Part shown: positions 8,410 to 16,822 of the stretch, piece by piece | How positions within the stretch are numbered: the first letter of the stretch is position 1 | Layout: each line of letters starts with the position of its first letter | Assembly (NCBI GenBank): GCA_964588335.1 | Contig: CAZPOV010000014.1 | Coordinates: 1-64,000 of the forward strand | Direction of reading: 5' to 3' | DNA: 64,000 nucleotides | Source: JAGQZY01 sp964588335 | Lineage (GTDB): Bacteria > Bdellovibrionota > Bdellovibrionia > Bdellovibrionales > JAGQZY01 | The notes under the pieces: generated by a model | Databases searched by the model: none | What the model was told of the DNA's origin: nothing | The model's input: the letters and a program-made list of their open reading frames with translations, nothing else | Position numbers and translations under genes: made by a program

Positions 8410-8844
8410 ATGGAAAAAAGAGCCGAGCAGAGACAGCAAGAGATCGTTGCCGAGTTTGAAAGCCTGGGAGGCTGGGAGCAGCGCTACAAGTATATTATTA
8501 AGATTGGCAAAGACCTCCCTCAGCAGAGCCAGGACTTTTACAATGACAAATTTCTTGTCAAAGGATGCCAGTCCCAAGTGTGGTTGCACGCTTCGTTAAA
8601 CGATGCGGGTGAGGTGGAGTTGCGAGCCGATAGTGATGCCATGATCGTTAAGGGATTGGTCAGTTTATTGCTTCGCGCTTATTCAGGATTAAAACCCTCA
8701 GAAATTTTATCAGCTCCGCCGAAATTTATAGAAGACCTGGGCTTTAAAGAGTCTCTTTCGCCCAGTCGTGCCAATGGATTTTTATCGATGGTGAAGCAAA
8801 TTATGCTTTATGCTCAAGCCTTTCAACTCACTTCAAAGGGTTGA
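8410..8844 (+). CDS. sufE: Cysteine desulfuration protein SufE
   Basis: A 144 aa SufE protein that accepts persulfide sulfur from a SufS-type cysteine desulfurase and passes it on for Fe-S cluster assembly. The active-site motif VKGCQSQVWL is at residues 49-58 with the Cys at about 52. Other family marks are GWEQRYKYII near 20-29, AMIVKGLVSLLLRAYSG and FIEDLGFKESLSPSRANGF. Length is normal. The sufS partner is not in this window. Its 3' end overlaps the convergent YebC gene by 12 bp. Confidence 0.93.
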   Translation: MEKRAEQRQQEIVAEFESLGGWEQRYKYIIKIGKDLPQQSQDFYNDKFLVKGCQSQVWLHASLNDAGEVELRADSDAMIVKGLVSLLLRAYSGLKPSEILSAPPKFIEDLGFKESLSPSRANGFLSMVKQIMLYAQAFQLTSKG

Positions 8845-9549
8845 GTGAATTCGAGCTGTGTCGTCGTTGTCATCCAAAGCATCTAAAAATTCGTAAACCT
8901 CTTTTTTCTGTTCGTCTGAGAGGTCTTCGGTTTTGTTTTTTGGAAGATAGGACAACTCACTGGTTTTAATATCCCAGCCGCGGTCCTGCAGAGATTTTTG
9001 CACTTTGTCCAATTCATCAGGCTCAGTGTAAAAAGCGAAAAGAGTTTCTTCTCCTTCTGTCTTTTCAACATCGTTGGCGCCGGCTTCAATGGCCTCTTCT
9101 TCGGGATCGATCTCTTTGCCTTCAGGGGCACTGCCTTCAATCAAGCCAATGCGCTCGAACATCCAAGCCACACTTCCTTGCTCACCCATTTGGCCTTTGT
9201 GTTTTTTGAAAATGTAACGAATGTCTGGAGCTGTTCGAGCACGGTTGTCGGTTTGGCATTCAACCAGCACGCCCACTTGGTGAGGAGCGTACCCTTCGTA
9301 CATCACCTCTTCGATGATTTTGCCGTCATCCAGTTCGCCGGTTCCTTTTTTAATGGCTCGTTCAATGGTGTCTTTGGGAACAGACTCTGCCCGGGCACTA
9401 TTAATTGCCAAGCGAAGTCGGGAGTTGGCCTCGGGATCTCCACCACCCAGTTTCGCAGCCACTGAAATCTCTTTGGCCAGCTTTGAAATTTGCGCGCCTT
9501 TTTTTGCGGCGTTGGCTTCTTTAAAGGGGTTTTTCCAACTCTTTCCCAT
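8833..9549 (-). CDS. yebC: YebC/PmpR family translation/transcription factor
   Basis: A 238 aa YebC protein. The start at 9549 gives MGKSWKNPFKEANAAKKGAQISKL, the common AKKGK-type N-terminus, with ribosome site AAGGACG; the frame is open eight codons further. RLAINSARAESVPKDTIERAIKKG and VMYEGYAPHQVGVLVECQTDNRART are diagnostic. Members were long annotated as DNA-binding regulators, and recent work assigns some of them a role at the ribosome resolving stalls on proline stretches. The N-terminus (KSWKNPF) departs from the usual GHSKW. Acidic C-terminal third. Confidence 0.93.
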   Translation of the reverse strand: MGKSWKNPFKEANAAKKGAQISKLAKEISVAAKLGGGDPEANSRLRLAINSARAESVPKDTIERAIKKGTGELDDGKIIEEVMYEGYAPHQVGVLVECQTDNRARTAPDIRYIFKKHKGQMGEQGSVAWMFERIGLIEGSAPEGKEIDPEEEAIEAGANDVEKTEGEETLFAFYTEPDELDKVQKSLQDRGWDIKTSELSYLPKNKTEDLSDEQKKEVYEFLDALDDNDDTARIHSTL

Positions 9550-9677
9550 AAAACGTCCTTTCCAAAGGGCCAATTTAATGGGGGCAGGAAATTCTGTCTA
9601 CTGGAGCCAACCAATGCCCAGATGCGCCATGGGGAGAAAAGGTTGCTCGTCGGCACGCCTTTCAATAGGTCTGAGGC

Positions 9678-10442
9678 ATGGTTTTAAGCACGAATGATGT
9701 CAGAGAAAAGTTGGGGTGTCTTGATTCGACCTTGCACCAGCTTTTAAGTGGACACAGAATGACAGTGCCCGATCAGCCGAGACGCGATGTGCCGGTTTAT
9801 GCCCTCCATCAGTTGCCAGAGCGCATGGCCTTATCGACAGCGGTCGGCCGCCAAAAATTGCTTCATGATTTGGCCAATATCGAGCTGCAGGCCATGGAAT
9901 TGGGGTTAAGAACTTTGATTGAGTTTCCTGACAGTCATCCTCACCTGCGCGAGCAGTTGGCGCAAATTGTGCGCGAGGAGGGGAGGCATCTGCAAATGTG
10001 TCTGCAATCTCTGGAAGCCCTTGGCGGACATTGGGGACAGTGGCCGGTGCATTTGGGGTTATGGGAGGCCACCCACAGCAAGGACAGCCTGCTTGAAAGA
10101 TTATTTATTGTCCATCGGTACCTGGAAGGTTCAGGGCTCGACTCCGGTGACTCCCTTTTGCGAAGGCTCAGCGGTATTCCCTGCAAAGTCGTCAAGCAAA
10201 CTGTAAAAACCATTGTTGAAGAGGAGGTGGGGCATGTGCGTTTTGGAAGTCGATGGTTTAAACACTACGCCGATAAGCAGAATGTCGATAGTTTGCAATT
10301 CTTTGATCGCTTGACCCAAAAATTATTACTGCGCCATCCTCGAAAAGACAAGGTGAGTGTGACATTGCGAAAAGCAGCCGGTTTTAGCGAATCGGAGATT
10401 GATAATTTAAAAATCAACAAACATCGAATGTTTTCTCAGTAG
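9678..10442 (+). CDS. DUF455 family ferritin-like protein
   Basis: A 254 aa protein of the DUF455 type, whose members have a ferritin-like four-helix core. Candidate metal ligands are in IELQAMELGLRTLIEF (about 75-90), REEGRHLQMC (about 100-110) and EEEVGHVRFGSRWF (about 182-195), the ExxH pairs expected for a di-iron or related site. RLFIVHRYLEGSGLDSG is also typical. No biochemical role is firmly known. ATG 9678 divergent to yebC; the 3' end meets the convergent pseudouridine synthase gene with a 1-bp gap. Confidence 0.78.
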   Translation: MVLSTNDVREKLGCLDSTLHQLLSGHRMTVPDQPRRDVPVYALHQLPERMALSTAVGRQKLLHDLANIELQAMELGLRTLIEFPDSHPHLREQLAQIVREEGRHLQMCLQSLEALGGHWGQWPVHLGLWEATHSKDSLLERLFIVHRYLEGSGLDSGDSLLRRLSGIPCKVVKQTVKTIVEEEVGHVRFGSRWFKHYADKQNVDSLQFFDRLTQKLLLRHPRKDKVSVTLRKAAGFSESEIDNLKINKHRMFSQ

Positions 10443-10443
10443 A

Positions 10444-11172
10444 TTAAAGAACTCTTTCATTGTGTTTCATCAGACGCCATTGACCGACAGGAAGATTGCC
10501 CAATTTCAATTGTCCGATTCGAATGCGTTTTAATGAGGTGACTTGCAAGTCGACCATCTCACACATCCGGCGGATTTGTCTTTTTTTACCCTCTTTTAAA
10601 ATAAAACGTAATTTGTTATTGCCCTCTTGAGTGACGATGGCTTTTTTAAGTTTCTTGCCATCAAGGCTCATGCCGAATTCCAGTTTTTTTATTTTCTGGG
10701 GAGTGATGTCGCCCTTAGTAAAGACGATGTATTCTTTTTCCACTTCTGAATCGGGGGCGATGATCTGTTTGGCCAATTTACCGTTTTGGGTGAGAACCAA
10801 CAAACCTGTGGAGTCGATATCCAGGCGACCGGCTGGTGCAAAGCCCTGATATTGAATGCGAGGAGCGGTTTTGCCACCGTAGAAGTTTTTTGGTGTCGCT
10901 AAGCGAATCGCCGGTTTGTATTCGCCTTCGGCCTGGGCTGACACGTAGCCCAGTGGTTTATTGATAATAATCGTTAGTTTCTTTTTTAAATGTTTCTGAA
11001 CTTTTTCGTCGACTTCAACTTTGTCGGTGGGGGCGACTCGATAAGCGAGGTCTTTTAACACTTCGCCATTGACCTTGACCCATCCCTTATTGATCAGCTC
11101 TTCAGCCTCACGGCGGGAACAAAGACCACGGTCAGCAAGATATTTATTGATGCGTTTTAAGTTAGCTGGCAT
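10444..11172 (-). CDS. Pseudouridine synthase, RsuA/RluB/E/F family
   Basis: A 242 aa enzyme isomerising uridine to pseudouridine in ribosomal RNA. An N-terminal S4 RNA-binding domain (RINKYLADRGLCSRREAEELI, then GWVKVNGEVL) is followed by the catalytic domain with AGRLDIDSTGLLVLT, in which the first Asp is the catalytic residue, and by EKEYIVFTKG and GKKRQIRRMCEMVDL. The ATG at 11172 starts just before the S4 domain and overlaps the upstream gene by 11 bp; the longer open frame to 11328 is in a shadow. Whether it modifies 16S or 23S rRNA cannot be told from the sequence. Confidence 0.92.
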   Translation of the reverse strand: MPANLKRINKYLADRGLCSRREAEELINKGWVKVNGEVLKDLAYRVAPTDKVEVDEKVQKHLKKKLTIIINKPLGYVSAQAEGEYKPAIRLATPKNFYGGKTAPRIQYQGFAPAGRLDIDSTGLLVLTQNGKLAKQIIAPDSEVEKEYIVFTKGDITPQKIKKLEFGMSLDGKKLKKAIVTQEGNNKLRFILKEGKKRQIRRMCEMVDLQVTSLKRIRIGQLKLGNLPVGQWRLMKHNERVL

Positions 11173-11554
11173 GGGGATCCTTAATGGTATCGAAGAAAGC
11201 CTGCACTTTCTTGGTGTCAGGATTGACCAGTTTGGCTTGAACCTGCATTTTGACAACCGGCTGGTCACCCTCTTCCACAAACTGGATGTGATAGTAGTTA
11301 CCATATTCAAAGAGAGAAGGCGACTCACTAATTAAGTATCGGTCTTTGGTTTTTTCTAAAATCAAAAGTTGGGAGTTTTGTTGAACAGCAGCTTCAATCT
11401 GTTTTTGAAAATCCGATCGATCACCCGAGAAGTTTTTCACCCACTGAAAATCAGAAGGGGCTTTTGGTTGCGTTCTCCGCGCCCAAAAATGGCTGAACAA
11501 AAAAGTCAGCAAGGTGATGATAAAAAAGAAAAAACTCATAAACATCTTAGACAC
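11162..11554 (-). CDS. Membrane-anchored hypothetical protein
   Basis: A 130 aa protein with one N-terminal membrane segment (FMSFFFFIITLLTFLFSHFWA) and a soluble domain of about 100 residues outside or inside it, with alternating strands such as SQLLILEKTKDRYLI and YYHIQFVEEG. The pattern resembles DUF1499-like small membrane proteins but I cannot assign it. Possible starts are GTG 11554, ATG 11545 and ATG 11539; none has a strong ribosome site. It overlaps the start of the pseudouridine synthase gene and probably shares its transcript. Confidence 0.6.
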   Translation of the reverse strand: MSKMFMSFFFFIITLLTFLFSHFWARRTQPKAPSDFQWVKNFSGDRSDFQKQIEAAVQQNSQLLILEKTKDRYLISESPSLFEYGNYYHIQFVEEGDQPVVKMQVQAKLVNPDTKKVQAFFDTIKDPHAS

Positions 11555-11604
11555 TTATCGGAGTGAGCGTCTCAATTATAAACAGGTCGTCGGTCCGGGA
11601 ACGG

Positions 11605-12336
11605 TCAACTGTTTAGTAATATGCCCCCATCGATATTGAGAAGGGTTCCAGTGATCCACTGGGCTTCGGGCTGGCAGAAATGAAAGGCCATGGCAGCCAC
11701 ATCCATCGGTTGGCCGGTACGCCCTAGGGGTTGGGCCTTTTGAACTTGGCGGTAGATTTCTTGGTCTTCGATCTTGGTGCTATCAACATAAGAGTGAATG
11801 GGAGTATCAATAATTCCAGGACAAAGGGCATTGGCCCGAACACCATGCTCGGCACCCTCGATGGCCAAAGACTGGGTCCAGTTGTTCATGGCTGCCTTTG
11901 AAGCGGAGTAGGCCGCAGTATGAGCGATTGGTCGAATCCCTAGAGTGGAAGAGATATTTAATATGCAACCGTTTTGTCGTTTGAGGGAATGCCAACAAAG
12001 ACGGGTTAAACGAATGGCTCCCATTAAGTTGGTTTGCAGCTGATTCTCCCAAACGCTGTCTTCGTCATCATCAATGGACTGGGGTTGAAAAATACCGGCG
12101 TTGTTGATCAAAGCATCAACCGGCATTGTTGCCACTTGGTCTTTTAAGTTGTGAATCGCTTTAGCATCCGACAGATCGCAGGGCAGGGCACGGCAATTGG
12201 GCCACTGGGCTTCCAACTCTTTAAGTTTATCAGCGCTGCGGGCGATCATGGTGACGGCCCAGCCTTTTTCACAAAAGGTTTGAGTGATGGCTTTTCCAAT
12301 TCCGGAGCTCGCTCCAGTGACGATAACTTGTTTCAT
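11605..12336 (-). CDS. Short-chain dehydrogenase/reductase
   Basis: A 243 aa classical SDR, an NAD(P)-dependent oxidoreductase. The cofactor-binding motif TGASSGIGKA is at residues 7-16, NNAGI at about 87-91, the catalytic Ser in ILNISSTLG near 132-140, and YSASK near 153-157 carries Tyr and Lys. PGIIDTP and the C-terminal ITGTLLNIDGG match SDRs of the FabG-like group. The Arg at position 33 (MIAR) suggests NADP preference. No neighbour gives the substrate. Confidence 0.88.
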   Translation of the reverse strand: MKQVIVTGASSGIGKAITQTFCEKGWAVTMIARSADKLKELEAQWPNCRALPCDLSDAKAIHNLKDQVATMPVDALINNAGIFQPQSIDDDEDSVWENQLQTNLMGAIRLTRLCWHSLKRQNGCILNISSTLGIRPIAHTAAYSASKAAMNNWTQSLAIEGAEHGVRANALCPGIIDTPIHSYVDSTKIEDQEIYRQVQKAQPLGRTGQPMDVAAMAFHFCQPEAQWITGTLLNIDGGILLNS

Positions 12337-12444
12337 GACTAGTTAAATATCACAAAAATAGATTCTGGTATCTAAATGCTGTGCGTGGCCAACCAGGATA
12401 ATGGATCAATCCTGTCAATGTCGTGTAAAAATTCCAAGCTGCCC

Positions 12445-14085
12445 TTAAGACGCTTTTTTATGGGTCCCTAAAGTGGCGTTGTGGAAGATTCCGGCCTCAA
12501 TAAAGATTTTCAAAAGGTAGCCATCGACCTTACCAGCTCGTGCATCTTTGATAAGAATTTCCAAAGCGCGCGAGGCGGGCAGAGACTTTTTATAGGGCCG
12601 ATCAAAAGCGGTAAGGGCATCGTAGATATCAGCGATGGTCATCATTCTCGATTGAATGGGAATTTCGTCACCTTTAATCTGTCGAGGGTATCCTGTGCCG
12701 TCCATTTTCTCATGATGGCAATGGGCGATGGTTGTCACGTGACTTAAGTTGTCGGTCCATGCAATTTGCTTTAAGAACTCGTAGGTGTGAGACACGTGGG
12801 ACTCAATCTCTTTTCTTTCCGTCAGATTCAAACTTCCTCTTGGAATCGATAGAGTTGTGATTTCTTCTTGATTTAAAACCGCATTATTAAAGAACTTATT
12901 AGCACGGGTGATTTTTTCAACCAAGAGATCGATATCAAAATCATCGCTCATGACTTGCGGCTCGTTGGCTGTAATCACGTTACTGCGCATGGTTCTAATG
13001 CGGTACTGGAGCATTTCAATTTCTTTTTGAGCATTTTTAAAAGCTTGATCAGCATCAAAACGGCTGGTGGCTTGATTGCGATGAGCTTCGATCATTCTCT
13101 CACAGAGATCTTTCCAAATGCGGGTTTCTTCATGGTTCCCAAGAGTGTCAAAACGGAGAAGAACCGATTCTAGATCGCGATCGGCCAACTTCTTCTTTTT
13201 TAGTAAGACTTGTTCGGTGACACCAATCTTACCAAAGTCATGCAACAGAGAGGCGTAACGGATCTCTTTGATTTGCTCTTCGGAGAATTGCACGTTTTTG
13301 AACGGACCCTCGCCAATCTTGTGTGTGGCCAAAGCCAATTCAACAGTCATCATAGCAACACGGTCACTATGGCCACTGGTTGTCGGATCTCGAGCCTCAA
13401 TGGCCTTGACCGATGCTCGAACAAAACTTTCAAAAAGGTTTTCTATATTCTCAGTCAGTTGCGAATTCTCTAGAGCGATCGCAGCATAACTGGCAAACAC
13501 CCGCATCAACTCTTCATCTTCTTCGGTGAAAGTCGTAATGCTTTTTTCACTGGGAGTGGAACCCTCGTCTAATTTTTTCAGGCCCTCGGGCAGCAGTTTG
13601 TTGACAAGCTGAAGGACACCTCTCACTTTGCCATCAGCGGTTATCATTGGAATGGTGAGCATCGATTTGGTTTTGTAATTCGAATCAAGATCGTAGGATT
13701 GGTTGAACTGAAAAGGCGAGTCCTTTGCAATATTGTAGCAGTCTTCCACATTCAAAATCTCTTTTGTCTCAGCCACGTAGCCTGCCACAGAGCCTTTGTC
13801 GATAGGAAGAACACCGGTTCGGTCTTTTTGTCCGTCCCGTCGGTTGGTGGATTTTAAAAAGCGAAGAACTGATTCTTTTTGCAGAGACACAACATTTTCA
13901 ACCTCGTGTTTTGCTTTCTCATGCAACAGATAAATACTGGCACCCTCGGCATCGGTTACGGTGAGCGCTTTATCCAATATAACCGAGAGAAGGCGATTCA
14001 GCTCTTTCTCTGAAGATAAAGCGACGCCGATCTCGATGAGACTGCGCAATCTTTTCATGTAATCATTCTTTTTTGTTTTCTTCAT
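12445..14085 (-). CDS. GAF and HD-GYP domain protein, putative cyclic-di-GMP phosphodiesterase
   Basis: A 546 aa soluble sensor-effector. Residues about 15-205 form a GAF domain (LIEIGVALSSEKELNRLL, then AEGASIYLL and GSVAGYVAETKEILNVED). Residues about 230-520 form an HD-GYP domain: SGHSDRVA, the metal-binding HDFGKIGV, then HCHHEKMDGTGYP carrying the GYP signature, and MMTIADIYDALTA. About 120 residues of mostly helical sequence, including a stretch with ANKFFNNAV, are inserted between HD and GYP, longer than usual. All residues expected for catalysis seem present. Such enzymes hydrolyse cyclic di-GMP, a key switch of attack phase and growth in Bdellovibrio. No membrane segments. Confidence 0.9.
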   Translation of the reverse strand: MKKTKKNDYMKRLRSLIEIGVALSSEKELNRLLSVILDKALTVTDAEGASIYLLHEKAKHEVENVVSLQKESVLRFLKSTNRRDGQKDRTGVLPIDKGSVAGYVAETKEILNVEDCYNIAKDSPFQFNQSYDLDSNYKTKSMLTIPMITADGKVRGVLQLVNKLLPEGLKKLDEGSTPSEKSITTFTEEDEELMRVFASYAAIALENSQLTENIENLFESFVRASVKAIEARDPTTSGHSDRVAMMTVELALATHKIGEGPFKNVQFSEEQIKEIRYASLLHDFGKIGVTEQVLLKKKKLADRDLESVLLRFDTLGNHEETRIWKDLCERMIEAHRNQATSRFDADQAFKNAQKEIEMLQYRIRTMRSNVITANEPQVMSDDFDIDLLVEKITRANKFFNNAVLNQEEITTLSIPRGSLNLTERKEIESHVSHTYEFLKQIAWTDNLSHVTTIAHCHHEKMDGTGYPRQIKGDEIPIQSRMMTIADIYDALTAFDRPYKKSLPASRALEILIKDARAGKVDGYLLKIFIEAGIFHNATLGTHKKAS

Positions 14086-14133
14086 AATTGCCTATTTTTC
14101 TTTTCGGAAGTCTATAGGCAAATATTTAACCTT

Positions 14134-15660
14134 TTATTCAGGTCTTACAGGATACACCTGACTGAGGTCGAGCTGATTCATGCCGTTCAAAGTCCAGCCT
14201 TGGAAGGTGGGAGAGGCCATGAGCGTGAAATGCATCTCACCCAAGGGAATCAATCGATGATCGTCGAGTAAAAAATCAACCGCCTTTTGGCACAGTTTTT
14301 TATAGGCCGGGGTTTGGACTTCATGACGGGACATCTCCTTGACCCAACTTTGATACTGACTGGCTTCTAAATCGATATAGTTCTGTCGGCTATCCGAAGA
14401 GAAAGTCTCTAGAGCATTCATACAGGTTGGCCGATCCAGGCCAACGCCTTTGCGAAAGATATCGGGTGGGGACGTTCTCAATTCATTGATAAAAGTGGTT
14501 TGTTCAACCTGGCTGATTTGAATATTTAAGCCAAGATGATTTTTCCATTGGTTTTGTAAGAATTCAGCTTGTTTTTTTATATCATTGCCACCCATCTGAC
14601 TGACTTTCAATTGGTAGGTGGCCGTTCGCGCCGATGGCGAAACCTTTTGCAGTTGCTGTTTCGCTTTCTCTAGATTGAAATTGTGGCACTTTTGTTTAAC
14701 CAGCCACTGCTTGGGAATGCTCGGGCATCCCGGGCGTTCAAGGGCTCCGAGCAGAAGCTTTAATTTTTCATAATCAATGGACTGCACCAAGGCCGCCCGT
14801 AAGGCGGGTTGACTCATCACATTTTCGCCAAATCCAATATAATCGAAGCGCAACATGGGTTGTTGAAAAAAATCGTCGCGATCTTGTAAAGACGGGATCA
14901 ACTGAGAGGGAATACGGCGAAGAAACGACAGCTGTTTTTTCTCATAGAGCCGAAAAGCGGTCAGTTCGTCGTCAATAAAATGGATCTGCAAAGGAGGGCG
15001 GTCGGGATGTCCCCGAGTGTACTCTGGATTCGGGATCAGGTTCAGCACTTTTCCAGGGAGCCAATCTGTGACCTTGTAGGGACCATTGACGATAAACTTG
15101 GCAAAGGATCTTTTGTCAGCATCATGACTTGGATGAGTGGGGTAGAGTGCGGTACTGGCCAATTTATAAAAGAATTCACGATCCCGTTTAACAAAATCAA
15201 TCACTAGTGTGCGGGAATCTCGAGCGTGCGCAGCGAGACGGGTGACTGGCGCCTGCCCTTGCAAGATGCTTTCACTGCCTTTGACGAACTTCAATAAATG
15301 GGAGCGGGGGGATCCGGTGCCAGGAGCCAGGAGATGTCGAAAGCTTCGAATATAATCCTCGGCAACGACCGGGTCGCCATTGGACCATTTGTCGTCTTTC
15401 AGGTGGCAAATTAATTGCTTGTCCGATTTCCATTGGCAGTCTCCACCTTCGGCGACCGGGATATTATCGGAGTTGATTTTATAAATTCCACGAAGGGTGT
15501 TGTAGAAAAAATAGCTCGCCGAAGACGCACGGGAACGAGCTGGGTCCAAGTGCTGGGGCTCCATAAACAAATGAAAGCTAAAGGCCTGAGGGGGGGAGGT
15601 TTTAGATTCGCACCCTAGCAGAGGCTGAATAATCAACAATAAAAAAACAAGATGTTTCAT
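14134..15660 (-). CDS. OppA-like ABC transporter substrate-binding lipoprotein
   Basis: A 508 aa SBP family 5 protein. The start MKHLVFLLLIIQPLLGC gives a lipobox with Cys 17; the frame is open 13 codons further. Family features are EPQHLDPARS near 32-41, SNGDPVVAEDYIRSFRHLL and NGPYKVTDW, followed by LNLIPNPEY. It should bind peptides or similar ligands in the periplasm for uptake, though no permease or ATPase genes are adjacent. In predatory bacteria, orphan oligopeptide-binding proteins could serve uptake of prey peptides; that is inference. Confidence 0.87.
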   Translation of the reverse strand: MKHLVFLLLIIQPLLGCESKTSPPQAFSFHLFMEPQHLDPARSRASSASYFFYNTLRGIYKINSDNIPVAEGGDCQWKSDKQLICHLKDDKWSNGDPVVAEDYIRSFRHLLAPGTGSPRSHLLKFVKGSESILQGQAPVTRLAAHARDSRTLVIDFVKRDREFFYKLASTALYPTHPSHDADKRSFAKFIVNGPYKVTDWLPGKVLNLIPNPEYTRGHPDRPPLQIHFIDDELTAFRLYEKKQLSFLRRIPSQLIPSLQDRDDFFQQPMLRFDYIGFGENVMSQPALRAALVQSIDYEKLKLLLGALERPGCPSIPKQWLVKQKCHNFNLEKAKQQLQKVSPSARTATYQLKVSQMGGNDIKKQAEFLQNQWKNHLGLNIQISQVEQTTFINELRTSPPDIFRKGVGLDRPTCMNALETFSSDSRQNYIDLEASQYQSWVKEMSRHEVQTPAYKKLCQKAVDFLLDDHRLIPLGEMHFTLMASPTFQGWTLNGMNQLDLSQVYPVRPE

Positions 15661-15742
15661 TTTGAGACTTCTATAACCCAAAACGGCGTCAAGATACATG
15701 GATCTTTGAAATCATTCGATTTTTTCTCTGAAAGTGACGATA

Positions 15743-16291
15743 ATGAAAGGACATGGGGGACAATTGAAAGCCATAGCACTTTTAATACTCATTTCAGGTA
15801 TTGTTCTGACTTTCCAAAACTGTGGGGAGACGGCGCGAAATACCGGTTTGTTGCAGCAAACTGAGAATGTTTTAGGTTCTGACACCTGTCCGACAACCAG
15901 TTGCTTACAACCCGCAGATTTTTTGTGGATGACCATCCGCGAGTACGAGCCCTACAAAATCGAAATTTCAACTCTCAATGTTGGCCACTTCAATGTGGGT
16001 GGACTGTGTGGAACTGGTGAATTTCAACAACATAGTTTTGTTTGGGAACTTCGAGAGGGGTTTGGCAATCAAGAGGTTGTCGGGCAAGGCGCTGAAGACA
16101 ATCTCTGTGAATTTGGCCGCTTCATGGTTCCCATCACTCCCAACGGGGCCGTGGTGATCCAGCCCGACCAGCGTTACACGCTGACCATGGAACTGGTTGG
16201 AATCACCGCAACCAACGAAGAAATCAGTAATCCGATGCCCAATAACCTTGGGACTCTGGACATTCTGTTCACGACCACGCCGCCATTCTAA
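15743..16291 (+). CDS. Lipoprotein of unknown function
   Basis: A 182 aa product with a basic N-terminus, hydrophobic segment and lipobox-like LTFQNC (Cys about 27), a pattern common among Bdellovibrio lipoproteins. The mature part contains Cys residues in DTCPTTSC, GLCGTGEF and NLCEFG, and a beta-rich sequence ending NNLGTLDILF. I do not recognise the fold. ATG 15743 is taken (an in-frame GTG lies at 15734); ribosome site weak. It is divergent from the OppA-like gene and converges with the VWA lipoprotein across the 97-bp repeat array. Confidence 0.68.
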   Translation: MKGHGGQLKAIALLILISGIVLTFQNCGETARNTGLLQQTENVLGSDTCPTTSCLQPADFLWMTIREYEPYKIEISTLNVGHFNVGGLCGTGEFQQHSFVWELREGFGNQEVVGQGAEDNLCEFGRFMVPITPNGAVVIQPDQRYTLTMELVGITATNEEISNPMPNNLGTLDILFTTTPPF

Positions 16292-16313
16292 GAATCTTCC
16301 TTTTAAGGACCTT

Positions 16314-16624
16314 GGTATTTCGCCCTACGGGTGGGACTGGCACATTGATATTTTTACGTAGAAGCCCTTGTAACCTCTTATCCTTTGAAGAGCGGGCTCC
16401 TGCCCTCGCCGGTATTTCACCCTCCGGGTGGGACTTGCACATTGATGTTCTTCCGTGGAAGCCCTTGTAACCTCTTATCCTTTGAAGAGCGGGCTCCTGC
16501 CCTCGCCGGTATTTCACCCTTCGGGTGGGACTGGCACATTGATGTTTTTACATGGAAGCCCTTGTAACCTCTTACCCTTTGAAGAGCGGGCTCCTGCCCT
16601 CGCCGGTATTTCACCCTTCGGGTG
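16314..16624. repeat. 97-bp tandem repeat array, about 3.2 units
   Basis: Units begin with GAAGCCCTTGTAACC at 16361, 16458 and 16555, an exact 97-bp period. A truncated upstream unit (16314-16360) matches the last 47 bp of a unit. Each unit contains a flank arm, the CGGGCTCCTGCCCT box, GGTATTTC and the CACCC(T)(T/C)CGGGTG hairpin, then a linker GGGACTGGCACATTGATG. The units differ at a few bases only. The third unit breaks off and continues into the inverted half of the palindromic element at 16556-16677. Short minus-strand open frames across it follow the repeat and are not taken as genes. Confidence 0.9.
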
Positions 16625-16677
16625 AAAGCGCTTCACGCTTACCGGAGTCTTCAAAGGGTAAGAGGTTACAAGGGCTT
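16556..16677. repeat. Structured palindromic element, copy A (30-bp arms around a conserved core)
   Basis: The left arm 16556-16585 and right arm 16648-16677 are perfect inverted repeats of 30 bp (starting AAGCCCTTGTAACC). Between them lies a core (about 16587-16646) that starts CGGGCTCCTGCCCT and ends CGCTTACCGGA. Within the core are GGGC-TCCT-GCCC, TTTCACCC-TTC-GGGTGAAA (8-bp stem), AGCG/CGCT, and CGGTA/TACCG closing the last two. Weaker inverted similarity continues outward about 25 bp (CACATTGAT... against ...ATCCATGTG). It sits between convergent genes. Copy B at 28076 has the same core but unrelated arms. Confidence 0.88.
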
Positions 16678-16750
16678 TTGTAAGAACTTATCCATGTGGC
16701 TTCGTTGTGTTTTTATATTGTGGTGAAAATGTTGGATGGGTTTTGGTTTT

Positions 16751-16785
16751 TTAAAAAAGCAAAGACTGGCTTTGGCCAGTCTTTG
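16751..16785 (-). terminator. Rho-independent terminator for the VWA lipoprotein gene
   Basis: CAAAGACTGGC (16760-16770) pairs with GCCAGTCTTTG (16775-16785) over a 4-nt loop, 11 perfect pairs. On the minus strand the stem is followed by CTTTTTT. It is 38 bp past the stop at 16823. Confidence 0.85.
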
Positions 16786-16822
16786 TCGGTTTTAGAGACA
16801 GTAAGGGGTGTTTTGGGTTGTT

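Noticed and set aside
16269..16614. Overlapping minus-strand open frames across the repeat array
   Set aside because: They follow the 97-bp repeat and shift frame with each unit; product is low-complexity and without start signals.
16314..16624. Possible CRISPR array
   Set aside because: Units are 97 bp of near-identical sequence with no unique spacers, and no cas genes are present.
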